The notes beneath the pieces were generated by a model. That model was given only the letters and a program-made list of their open reading frames with translations. It was not told the DNA's origin and searched no databases. From Capsaspora owczarzaki ATCC 30864 (lineage: Eukaryota; Opisthokonta; Filasterea), in NCBI RefSeq assembly GCF_000151315.2, contig NW_011887300.1:1162373-1176173 (forward strand): a DNA stretch of 13,801 nt, given 5' to 3'. Position numbers and translations under genes: made by a program. Of the stretch, positions 1 through 8,763 are shown one piece after another. Position 1 is the stretch's first letter; each line of letters begins with the position of its first letter.

Positions 1-1967
1 TTGAGGTGGTCACGGACATTGGCTTGCACATCGGAAATGTGCGCGAGGAGACTGGTAGCATCGGGAGAAGGAGTCAAAGCGGGAGAAAAATCGAAACGCG
101 GGTTGAAACCAAAGTTTGCATGGAAGGGCGAAACACCGGTAGAAGACTGGACGGAAGAGTTGTAGGCAAACTCGGCGAGATGAAGGAGATCGGACCAGTT
201 GTCCTGGCCAGCAGAGATGAAGCAGCGAAGGTACTGCTCGAGGATGCGGTTGATGGCCTCGGTCTGGCCGTCGGACTGGGGATGATAGGCCGTGGACAGG
301 TTGATCTTGGTGTTGAGGCTTGTGAAGAGATGATTCCAGAGGTGAGAAACAAAAACACTGCCACGATCACTCACAATATCGTCAGGGAGACCGTGGTAAA
401 GGAAGACGCGGCGGATCAGGAGATCGGCGGTGCCGAGAGCGTTGATTCTCGTGGTACAGGGCATGAAGTGGGCCATCTTGGTCAGGCGGTCGACGACGAC
501 GCAGATTGCATCAAAGGAGTTGGAAGGGGGAAGCTGGGTGATGAAATCCATGGAGATGGATTTCCAGGGGTGCTCGGCAATGGGGAGAGGCTTGAGGAGG
601 CCATAGGGCTTGTGAGAGGAAGTTTTGCTGCGGATACAGGTCTCGCACGATTCGACATAGTGCTGGATCGTATCGTGCATCTTGGGCCAGTAGTAGTCAC
701 GCTGGACTAACTCGATGGTCTTGCGGATGCCAAAGTGACCGGCAGCATAGCTGTCGTGGCGGGACTCGAGGACAAGAGAACGGAGATCGGCCGAGTCAGG
801 AATGTACAAGGCCGACTTGAAGTAAAGGAGATCATCCTTTGTGGTGAACTTGGGGAAGCGGGAAGGATCTTCAGCGATCTCGAGTGCGAGAATGTCGGTC
901 GCTAAAGCCTGACGGACGCGGGACAGGAAGTCGTCGGACATGACGGCAATGAGGAGTTTCTCGGGAAACATGGTGGTCGGAGTCTTGACCTTGGGGTCAC
1001 CCACCCCCGTCGAAGAGGAACGAGAGAGAGCGTCAGGAAGAGTATGGAGGGTACCAGCGCGGTGGTAGACGAGGAAGAAGAAATCGGCGAGCACTTGGGC
1101 CCAACGGGTCTGGCGCGGGTTGAGGAGACGAGCGGTAGACCAGAACTCGATGTTTTTGTGATCGGTAATCACCTTGACAGGAACCTTGGCGCCGAGGAGG
1201 TAGTGCCGGAAGACCTTGAAGGACTCGACAATGGGACAGAGCTCTTTGTCGTAGATGTTCCACGCGAGTTCAGAGCCAGTGAATTTGCGGGAATGGAAGG
1301 CAACGGGATGCGCAACGCCATTGTCATCGAGCTGGGACAGAATGGCACCGAGAGCAAAGTCGCTGGCATCGGTCTCGAGGATGAAAGGCTTGGAGGGGTC
1401 AGGATAGGCGAGGACGGGCGCGGAGGTGAAAGAGTGCTTGAGGAAGGCAAAAGCAGAGTCGCATTCGGGTGTCCACTTGAAAGGGACATCCTTGCCGAGG
1501 AGCTTGGTGATGGGAGTAATCACACCGGAAAAGTTCTTGATGAAACGACGGTAGTAGTTGGCAAAGCCGAGGAACTTCTGGACGGCGTGGACAGTTTCGG
1601 GCACCGGCCAGTTGAGGACTGCAGAAAGCTTGGCAGGATCGATCTTGACGCCATCCTTGGAAACGATGTAGCCAAGGAAGAGCACCGAGTCGGAGTGGAA
1701 GACAGATTTTTCCAGCTTGACATAGAGCTGGTTGTCGCGCAGAATTGTAAAAACACGGCGGACGAGAGGGACGTGGTTCTCGAGAGTGTCGGAGTGGATG
1801 AGGATGTCATCGAGGTAGAAAACAACACCGATAATACCTTGGAGAAGAGAAGCGATGAATCTCTGGAAGCAGGCGCCAGAGTTGATGTGGCCGAAAGGTG
1901 CCACCAGGAATTCGAAGAGGCCAAGTTGACAGCGGAAGGCGGTCTTGTACTCGTCACCCTCCTTGTG
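1..1967 (-). CDS. pol: Ty3/gypsy retrotransposon Pol fragment (RT core, RNase H, integrase), partial at both ends
   Basis: One minus-strand frame stays open for 655 codons from the in-frame stop at 1968-1970 to the left edge. In order it encodes the RT palm from DEYKTAF and the YLDD catalytic box (near 1806-1817), then FLGYIVSKDGVKIDP. The RNase H part follows (ETDASDFALGAIL, TDHKNIEFW), then an HHCC zinc-binding region (AGHFGI to SCETC). The integrase core comes last, with D at 546-548, D in SDRG at 366-368 and E in DGQTEAINR at 258-260. The last two are separated by 35 residues, the usual DD35E spacing. The fingers and early palm of RT, protease and Gag are missing, because similarity stops at the 1968 stop codon. 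No LTR is visible. In the RT, the usual LTNAP after PFG reads HINSG. The intact frame and complete integrase triad suggest a fairly recent copy. Truncation makes this copy non-autonomous unless the rest lies beyond the left edge in rearranged form. Confidence 0.93.
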
Positions 1968-2112
1968 TCATGCCCCACTGGCATGCCCACTTACTTGCAT
2001 GCATTACCTTGTATTGTTTGTCATGTCTCCCATACTGGGAATGGTTCATTCGTCAATATACCTTTATTCATGAACATTGCCTGACAATCGACGCACCTTT
2101 GCACTGACTCTG
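1968..2112. other. Junction between the truncated gypsy and LINE fragments
   Basis: About 145 bases lie between the point where gypsy RT similarity stops (1968) and the point where LINE endonuclease similarity starts (about 2113). I see no coding similarity, terminal repeat or target duplication. The two retroelements are head to head (minus and plus), both broken at their upstream ends. LINEs are commonly 5'-truncated at insertion, so the LINE side may be an ordinary insertion end. The gypsy loss looks like a separate deletion or was caused by the LINE arrival. Confidence 0.5.
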
Positions 2113-3610
2113 ACAGCTGGAGACTTCAACATCACCATGGACAACACATCAGCAAACCGGACGAGCAACAGCGACACGACCGACTCGGTCCAAGGCCGCT
2201 TCCGCTCCCTGCTGTCCCGGCTGAACATGCGTGATTTACTCGACGAAGTTGACCGCAAGAACGCCCCACTCTTCACCTGGGAACGCGCGTCTCAAGGCAA
2301 GACGGTTGGCTCGCGCATCGACTTCATCTTTACGTCCGAGGCAGTCCAACTCACCGGGTCCAAGTACCAAGCGTCCCACAACTCGCGCTCCGACCACGCC
2401 CCTGTCGTTGGCGAGTACTGCCACATCCTAGACAAGCCGCGCCCGCAAGCGCCGTTCCGTCTCAACGACACCCTGCTAAACGACCGTGCTTTGACCACTT
2501 TGTTGTCCACGAAGCCCGAGCTCTCCAAACAATCCGAGAACCGTTCGAGTGGGAGTTCTTCAAGGCAAGAGTCCGCTCCTATGCTCAGAAGCGTGGTGCA
2601 CAACTGGCCAGAGCGCGCAAGCAGGAAAACGAACTGGTTAGCCGAAAACTTCGGTTTGTCGAAAAGAACCTCGCGGACCCCAACACCCCAGAAGAGGAAA
2701 GGAAAGCGCTCCTCTCTGCGCACTGCCAGAGCAGAAAGCCGACGACGACCGCTCGGCTCAGGGGGCGCAAGCGAGGTCTATGCGGAACTGGCGAATCGAA
2801 AACGAAAGACCGACCAAGCTCTTCTTCGCATTGGAGCGAGACAAGCGGAAGAGCCAAACCATCGACCGGCTCGTGTACAACGGCCAAGAAGCGACTGAAC
2901 CAGACCAAATTGCCAACACTCTGCGAGACTTCCTTGGCACACTCTACGCCAGCGAGCCCACCACTCAGGAAGACAGTGACACGGTTCTGGAAGCGGCTCG
3001 CCCCAGCTACCGACTGACTAGCGACGAACAAAGCAAGCTAGGAGCTCCACTCACAGACGCTGAAATTCGGCTTGCCATCGAACGGACTCCTAAGGGCAGG
3101 TCGCCCGGCCCAGACGGACTCACGCCAGCATTCTACGCAAAATACGCCGGCATCCTTGCTGCTCCCCTGGCAGCCCTTGCCAATGTCACGCGAGACAGAG
3201 GCAGGCTCCCAGAGTCAATGATGCGTGGCCATGTCAAGGTCCTGTACAAGAAAGGCGATCGAGCTAGCGTTGAAAACTACCGGCCAATCAGCCTGCTCAA
3301 TGTCGACTGCAAAATCATCTCACGAGCATTGTGCAACCGACTCGCCAAAGTCCTGAGCAAAATCATCCCCGTCGCTCAAAATGGCTTCGTCCCAGGACGC
3401 ACAATCGACGCCAACATCCACCTGTTCAGAGACATCCTCGACCTGACGCGCCACCACAAAATCCCAGGGCTCGCGGTGCTCCTGGACAGCCGCAAAGCCT
3501 TTGACCGTGTGGCTCACGACTTTCTGTACCAAGCAATGGCGGCCTACTCAATTGGCGACTCATTCATCTCGTGGATGCGCCTCCTCAACACGGGGTGCCA
3601 ATCGCACGTA
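2113..3610 (+). pseudogene. LINE-type non-LTR retrotransposon, endonuclease and reverse transcriptase, frameshifted and interrupted
   Basis: The first part reads as the C-terminal half of an apurinic-type endonuclease. It has GDFN at about 2119-2130, SRIDFIF near 2311-2331 and SDHAPV near 2389-2406; the N-terminal half is missing. Near 2480-2500 the sensible frame shifts. The linker FEWEFFKARVRSYAQKR begins at 2544 in a different frame from GDFN. Near 2715-2735 it shifts again into the RT frame. That frame runs from GAQARSMRNW and RPTKLFFALERDKR to SPGPDGLTPAFY, ENYRPISLLN, QNGFVPGRT and motif A (LLDSRKAFDRV). Similarity ends at TGCQSHV, exactly where an inverted-repeat element begins, and motif B resumes beyond it at 4658. 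Motif C (the catalytic YADD) is not in the window. With two frameshifts, a 5' truncation and an insertion, this copy is dead. Confidence 0.9.
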
Positions 3611-3637
3611 GAGAGGGTGCTTCTAATTATGAACAAA
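3611..3637 (-). repeat. Left terminal inverted repeat of the 3611-4657 element
   Basis: The complement of this stretch reads TTGTTCATAATTAGAA followed by GCACCCTCTC. It matches the right end at 4628-4642 over 15 identical bases and then diverges with small gaps. It begins directly after the GTA that closes the LINE similarity. Confidence 0.7.
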
Positions 3638-3797
3638 ACCTATTTCGCTGACGCTTCGACATCCGCCCCTTGTTTCGATAGTAATACATACTACATGGTT
3701 TAGTGATACTATGTTCAGACGGAGGGGTCGATCGCACGTGCCGGGTCGGTAGGGCGCCAGTCGTCAGTTTTGCTCGTTTTGCTGGACATGCATTACG

Positions 3798-3828
3798 CTT
3801 GTTCACAATTAAAAGCATTTCGCTAGTG
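3798..3828 (+). repeat. Internal copy of the element end (CTTGTTCACAATTAAAA to CTAGTG)
   Basis: The first 17 bases are identical to 4577-4593. The tail GCATTTCGCTAGTG aligns with the right terminal repeat, which also ends in CTAGTG. Facing the left repeat at 3611, it would bound a 218-bp miniature element (3611-3828). This is direct sequence similarity; the miniature-element reading is inference. Confidence 0.6.
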
Positions 3829-4576
3829 GAGGCGCCCATACTCATCTGAGCGGCCCCTCGCCCTACTGGGCATGTGACATCAACCTAGACTCTCCGACTG
3901 GGAGCAAAGAGAGGGCATGGAACATCGCCGGGGTGGCTGCAGGCCCGTTGAACAACAATATGGCCGGAACAGCCCGAAACTGCATCTCGAGCAGACGCGG
4001 TCCTAGCCGCCTCCTTTTGCGCGGAAAGTGATACATGCGACATGTTTGTTTATTCTATGAACAGGCGGGGGCGATGGTTGCACTGCAGGAGCAAAGTCAA
4101 CGCGTTGACAAGTTCAGCAGTCGCGACGGTGCGTGCCCAGCCTGAATCGACGTTTCGAGCCCCGCTCGTTGTGAAATGCAATCGCATACATCGTCTTCGT
4201 GATTGTGCATGATCGCGGGCTGGACGCACATGCGAAATTTTTGCATGATGGGTCGGGCTCGAGTGAATGCCCCGTCGCCGCCGCTCTGTGTCACTGCGCC
4301 GCACGTGCACGACTCTATGATCATCAGAGTCCCACATACTCCCATCTGTATCATTATCGGCGCCGGACATGGCGCAGGAGCTGTCCAGGGCTGCGGTGCT
4401 GTTCAGTGCGCTTTGCCTCCCACAGGACCAGCGCTCACCGTCTGCACCGACACTCGTAGAACAGCTCTGTCGCCCGCCTACTTTCCTCCATCAATAAAAT
4501 AAGACTGGTTTTACTATAATTTCAAGCGGGGAAGCGGATTAGAAGCTTCTACATCGACTAGTGGCTCAAAAACACT

Positions 4577-4593
4577 CTTGTTCACAATTAAAA
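4577..4593 (+). repeat. Second internal copy of the element end
   Basis: CTTGTTCACAATTAAAA is identical to 3798-3814 and lies 50 bases before the right terminal repeat, in the same orientation. The sequence after it (TCAGGGGCGTAATGG) does not carry the CTAGTG end, so this may be a broken copy. Confidence 0.55.
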
Positions 4594-4626
4594 TCAGGGG
4601 CGTAATGGTGGCCCACTCAAAAAATC

Positions 4627-4657
4627 TTGTTCATAATTAGAGACGCCTTTCTAGTGT
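4627..4657 (+). repeat. Right terminal inverted repeat of the 3611-4657 element
   Basis: CTTGTTCATAATTAGAGACG begins the repeat and it ends in CTAGTG at 4652-4657, followed at once by TA and resumed LINE coding. It pairs with the complement of 3611-3637. Confidence 0.7.
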
Positions 4658-4715
4658 ACAACGCCACAGTCTCACTCCCCTTCCCCATCCAAAGGTCGGT
4701 GAGGCAAGGCTCAGT
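4658..4715 (+). pseudogene. Continuation of the LINE RT after the insertion (motif B region)
   Basis: Reading from the GTA at 4657-4659, the frame gives SLTPFPIQRSVRQGS. This matches the RT motif B region of LINEs (usually PFPI-x-R-G/S-VRQG-DPLSP). It continues the domain that stops at 3610. Similarity ends immediately after RQGS near 4715, before DPLSPLLF, and an in-frame stop follows. The sharp end suggests a second breakpoint, possibly the edge of the Tnp2-like transposon on its right. Confidence 0.75.
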
Positions 4716-5059
4716 TGAAGCACCACAGTGAAAAAAGAAACCGTTTTACCGGTCTTCCCCATGGCGTCGAGCTCGATAAAAACGCGTCCCTGGGCTCTGT
4801 GCCTTTGACAGTGTATTGTCCTGCATGTGTACATTCGAACACTGCAACGAGCGTTCGTGTAGCTCCATCCAGAGAGCAGATCCAGGCGAAAGCAGTTTAG
4901 AGTGTCTGGTGCAGGCGTGTTTTCCGTCGGCTGTGTGATTTTTTTGATTTTTTTTCGATTTTATTTTCATTTTTTCGATTTTTGCGAATTTTTCTTTTTC
5001 ATTTTTTGTGGCAGTCGTCCCGTTTGGGATTTTTTCATTTTTTTAATTTTATTTTTGAT
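4716..5059. other. Stretch without recognised gene; T-rich tract in its right part
   Basis: From 4716 to about 4935 I see no coding similarity. From about 4937 the plus strand is strongly T-rich with TTTTA and GATTTT motifs. Read on the minus strand this is an A-rich 3' flank of the Tnp2-like gene, with many AATAAA-like words that could serve as polyadenylation signals. The interval may contain one end of the Tnp2-like transposon, but I found no convincing inverted-repeat partner on the far side. Confidence 0.4.
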
Positions 5060-5124
5060 TTATTTTATTTTATTTTTGATTTTTTTCAGTTCTTTTTTAT
5101 TTTTTATTTTATTTTTGTGTTTCA
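4937..5124. repeat. T-rich low-complexity tract (plus strand)
   Basis: The tract is nearly all T with interspersed A, G and C, including repeated TTTTATTTTA. It overlaps the last codons of the minus-strand Tnp2-like frame, where it encodes a run of Lys, Asn and Ile. That is one reason to suspect the true stop lies before it. Confidence 0.7.
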
Positions 5125-7963
5125 TTGTATTCCTACCAATCATCAACGATGCCACCGGATGAGTATAAACCGATGGTCGGCGTGTCCGAAGCCTTGTGGC
5201 ACAACAACAGGCTTTACCCCAGCCGCTGCCAGCAATACATTCAATTTCAACAAACCGGGCCAAGGGACCCGCGTCGGGTTGAGTTCGGCGATACACTGGG
5301 TTGTTCCGCCAATGCGATGCTTCCTCGAGAACGAACCAATCCTGCACTTCCGCCAGACATTGCGTGGTTTCCTGGTCGATCAACGTGCGTGTGTAAAACG
5401 CACGAACTCGAAAATAGTGTTCCCTGTCACATGTGAGAACGGTGTTGGTCCCAGCAATTGCCAACGTGCACCAGCGGGAGCCTGCGTACGAAACCATCAT
5501 CTTCATGTGCCTGGCAGCCACCACACCATAACCGAACTGCTGCACGAGATATCTCTCGATGTATTCGTTGACCAAATGACGTCTGCGCTTTGTGTTCGCA
5601 AATTTGTACACCATGCCGCAGCCAGCGGTGCTGCTGCGCTGTGAGGGGGAGTTGTTGATCACCTTGTTCACGAATCGCGTTAGAATGTCGTTTTGTGTGC
5701 CGGGAGGAATCTGCCGGCAGAGCTCGTTGACTTTCCTCTCAAACACCATGGTCGAGACGTGCGCAGGAGGACCGTGTTGCCGACAAGCCCATGCAATGTG
5801 AGTCAAATGATGCGTGGTGATTGGCATTCCGCAAGGACCATTGGCCGCCGTGGCGCTTTCAATGTAGCGTTGTATGACCAGCTCGATCGTTGGGATTCTG
5901 CTGATGTCGATGGCCTTTGTCACGCAGATGAACACGATGTCGGCCATATCAAGCCACATCAGATGATACCCAGGCAAGCCGGCGATGTCTGCAAAGATCC
6001 ATCTTGCGCAGACCAGCACGAAATTCAGAATCTCCTCGCCCGTGTACAAACCGTGCTGTGTCGACACTTTGCGAGGGACTCGCATGGCAAAGGATGGCCA
6101 GGTTGCCTCCTTCAATAAAGAATCCAGTTTTGCCAGTTTTTTCTGTTTGGCCCGTGGGTCGGTGAGGATCTTGTTAATTGTGTTGCTCAGAAGTCGCTTG
6201 CAGCTGCCAAGCAGAACACTGTGCAGCGTATCCAACGAGCACATACTCCGCTCAACGTTCCCGTTGTCTGGAAAGTTGGTCAATCCCCGCAAACAAGACG
6301 CGCCACCGCCTGGCTTGCGCTGGGAATGGTCAATGTAATCGTAGTTGGCGTATTGCGTGGCAGTCAAATTGCCCCAGTTGCGATGATGGCCGCACTCGCA
6401 AGGGCCGGCTTTTCTCGGACAGTAGTTGCATCCTAGCTGGGCCGAGTGGCCCATGATGTGCAGCACCTTGGCACGAGCGGGAGAATCCATTGACAGGAGT
6501 TGGATTTGAGCTTTGACACGTACGGCGGTCTCAGTGAATGCATTTCGCAAGTCAACCCCGCGCGACGACAGCTCGTTGACTTCCTTGATCAGGGGCGCCA
6601 TCAGCTGGTCTAGGTTAGCTAGCTCAGGGCCCTACGTCGGCAAGGTCGGTGACAACGAGTCAGTTTGACAGCGTCTCAGTCGCATCAATAAAAATTAATG
6701 GCAAAAAGTCTACCTACATCAATGAGCGACGACACCCAGACACAGTGCGCTTGGCTGGCCAGCGTCGTATTTAAATTGAGCACACGCACACACACAGTGT
6801 GCATCTGGACGCTCGATGAGTTGAATGCTTGAAATCTACCAAACCAACCATTGGAAGTGAGACCATCGTCTCCCTCCCACATCTGTCTCGAGCAAATGCT
6901 GACAACCAACTGACCCGTCGTAGAACAAGCAAAGTGACAGATTCCATGGGGATTCATGGAGGAAGTCGAGCCGCGATGACTTCTGGAAATGCTCGCCTTG
7001 GAGGGGATGAGTCTTTTGAGGCAATCCTGCAGATTCCTGAAACACGGCGGGCCACTCCCTGAACAGGCGGTCGACATGTGTTGCATCGTTCAGATCACCA
7101 TATCGATCGATCAAGCCTTTGACCAATTCAGGGTCCTCAAACAACTTGGTCAGCTGCGGCTTTAGCGGAAAATACACAAAAATACGTGCCGAAACAAGCG
7201 TTGTGCAGCGAGGATTACTATCACACTCCAGCTTGTCTTGCTGACGAGTTGATGGCGCCTCGTCGAGGATCCAAACGCTGGCTCGGCAGGTGTAGGTCAC
7301 GTTCCCACACGGACAGAGCTTGCACATTGACAGAGCTTGCTGAACCGTAGGATGGCATCGACAGCCAGTATGATACCACACGGCAGTAGCATAATCGGCA
7401 TACTTGCGTTGGAGGCTGGCAATACGCTCACATGCATTTAGCTCGGGCTCGGGTGTTGTCCGCTGTCCAACCATGGAATCGCGCACGAGGGCCTGCTGAA
7501 AGTAGTACGGAGTCGCAGGTATCGCTGCCAGAGACGAACAAGATGCGGTTAGTGAATGGGACGCGTGACATCGATAGCAAGGGCAGCTGCGTTGTTCGTT
7601 TCGTACCCGTGGCGCGAAAATGGTCGTCAAACAGCTCGTTTAGTTTCTGCTCCTGCTCGTCATTCAACCCGTGCGCTCGCATTCCAGTGACCACGGTCTT
7701 TCTGAGATCATTGTTGTATCGTTGGAGGAAATTGTCCAACCCTGCGAGGGTCTGGCTAAACATCCGGAGTGTTGACTTACTCCGAAGGCAATGTAGGCGT
7801 TCCATCAGCTCGCCCATATACTCATCGGCCTCCGTGTTGGGCGCAGCGGAGTCGGTGTCTTTCTCCGCTTGATCCTGAGCCATGGCAAACGCATAAGCTC
7901 GAAGCTCGTCGACAACGTCGATCGCGAGCTGCTCGTTGATCAAATCCTCGCTCTCGGCCTCGC

Positions 7964-7998
<35 letters not shown>

Positions 7999-8451
7999 GA
8001 AGAGTCACTCTCGTCCAAATCGATCAAGTCCAGCCACCGGTCTGAAACGAATGCATCAGGGTGCTGCATGTCGTTGGTATCCATGTTGCTGAAACCCATG
8101 TCGTCGTAATACATGTCGCTGTCATCAACGTCTGCACTAGCACTGTCAAACTGCAGTGAGAGGCACGGTCTAGCCAGCTGGCAATGCTTCGCGTCGTACC
8201 TTTGGTTGTCTTGTGTATCAGCATGTTCTTGCATGGCTGCTTCTCTTCTCGGAGCCGTCTGTGTCATTGGGACAGAGGATGGGGTATTCGACGCACGCCA
8301 CGAAGCGTCCAGCCAGGCGTCGAGCCAGGCGCCTTCCACACCATCGGCCCGTAGCTGATTGTAGACTTGAGCCAGGCACGCAACTCCGGAATATCCTAAG
8401 TGTCGCAACTCGGTTTTTCTTGTGGTGGGCTCCGAAATTTGCCCTTTAATA
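5060..8451 (-). CDS. Tnp2-like DDE transposase (CACTA/CMC type, Plavaka-like), exons downstream of the Tc1 insertion
   Basis: This is most of a spliced transposase gene. Exons are 8451-7607, 7524-6915, 6835-6718 and 6631-5060. Introns of 82, 79 and 86 bases (7525-7606, 6836-6914, 6632-6717) have GT-AG ends and keep the frame across each join. The first exon part carries an acidic region with ten consecutive Asp. The second carries a cysteine-rich stretch (CKLCPCG) and FVYFPLKPQLTKLFEDPE, then SPWNLSLCLFYDG completed by FQAFNSSSV in the third. After PELANLDQLMAPLIKEVNEL comes the catalytic core: D in SMDSPARA (6485-6487), zinc-like GCNYC, D in SLDTLHSVLLG (6230-6232) and E in MVFERKVNEL (5738-5740). 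These match the order of family motifs DLPA, DPMHNLFLG and FERYNG, so the triad appears intact. The Lys-rich C-terminus comes from the A-rich flank. A possible fourth intron (5133-5217) would end the protein at 5122 instead. The gene's beginning is cut off by the Tc1 element and continues at 11105-11349. Confidence 0.85.
7968..7997. repeat. GTC trinucleotide repeat (10 units) encoding poly-Asp
   Basis: Ten perfect GTC units lie in frame in the Tnp2-like gene, giving ten Asp on the minus strand, flanked by more acidic residues. This is a site where length variation between copies would be expected. Confidence 0.9.
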
Positions 8452-8648
8452 CAGTATTGTGCGTCCGAAGATGAAAACTGCAATATGAGTTTGGAAATAG
8501 AAACGGACGATTTGGTTTTTAACCATTTGAAATGGTACAAATTTGTAGTGCGATTTTGGACAAAATGCTATCGATTTGGTTTTTAAAAACACGAAACTGT
8601 CCAAACTGCGCCCGAGTTGGTTTTTGCCAAGATAAGGTCTGGTTTTTT
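8452..8648 (+). repeat. Left long inverted repeat with TTGGTTTTT boxes
   Basis: The outer 70 bases align with the right end with gaps (CAGTATT, TTGGAAAT, CGGACGA shared). Inside are four related boxes: TTTGGTTTTT at 8511 and 8575, GTTGGTTTTT at 8616 and CTGGTTTTTT at 8639. CGATTTGGTTTTTAA occurs twice. Such repeated boxes in long ends recall the IR/DR class of Tc1-like transposons, where they bind transposase. Here that role is inferred. The transposase promoter probably lies in or just after this repeat. Confidence 0.8.
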
Positions 8649-8763
8649 GGCGCGAAAAATTTGGAACAAAAGCTTGAAACTGAAAATTCGCACTCTTGGT
8701 TGGGAAATTGCCACTTCATGTTTGGGATTTGCAAACACCCCCAGACGAACCTGCTCTGTAGCC

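Larger units (their letters stand above)
3611..4657. mobile_element. Inverted-repeat DNA element (about 1.05 kb, non-autonomous or composite) inserted in the LINE RT
   Basis: The ends share an imperfect inverted repeat whose inner part is TTGTTCATAATTAGA, seen complemented at 3622-3636 and directly at 4628-4642. Outer parts are similar but gapped (left GAGAGGGTGC, right complement CACTAGAAAGGCGTC). GTA flanks both sides (3608-3610 and 4658-4659 with the G at 4657), which gives a TA or GTA target duplication. LINE RT motifs flank the insert on both sides. Removing the insert with one duplication joins TGCQSHV to the frame reading LTPFPIQRSVRQG. No transposase is seen inside. Open frames there (for example minus 4050-4370, starting MSGADNDTDG) resemble nothing I know. 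Two further end-like copies at 3798-3828 and 4577-4593 suggest nesting of small elements of one family. A TA duplication would fit Tc1/mariner, while the CTAGTG end could also recall CACTA ends. Confidence 0.7.

Noticed and set aside
6-710. Long open frame on the plus strand opposite the gypsy integrase
   Set aside because: It is the exact antisense of the integrase frame and exists because that frame avoids TTA, CTA and TCA codons in phase. It has no recognisable content.
1044-2084. 346-residue plus-strand open frame
   Set aside because: Antisense of the RNase H and RT part of the gypsy Pol. The Glu/Gly/Val-rich composition is a shadow of the real frame.
4050-4370. Minus-strand frame starting MSGADNDTDG, with AATAAA overlapping its stop
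   Set aside because: The acidic start recalls the acidic region of the Tnp2-like gene but nothing aligns beyond that. It lies inside the non-autonomous element and is not supported as a gene.
4203-4502. Plus-strand frame of 99 residues followed by AATAAA at 4494
   Set aside because: Composition looks random, frames overlap on both strands, and no family motif is present. The AATAAA alone is not enough.
8152-8210. GT-AG interval (GTACGA to CTGCAG) in the first known exon of the Tnp2-like gene
   Set aside because: Removing it would shift the frame away from the acidic region, and the unspliced frame is open through it.
8617-8763. In-frame upstream extension of the Tc1 transposase to ATG 8617
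   Set aside because: These 49 codons lie in or next to the terminal inverted repeat and show no domain. ATG 8764 directly precedes the helix-turn-helix region.
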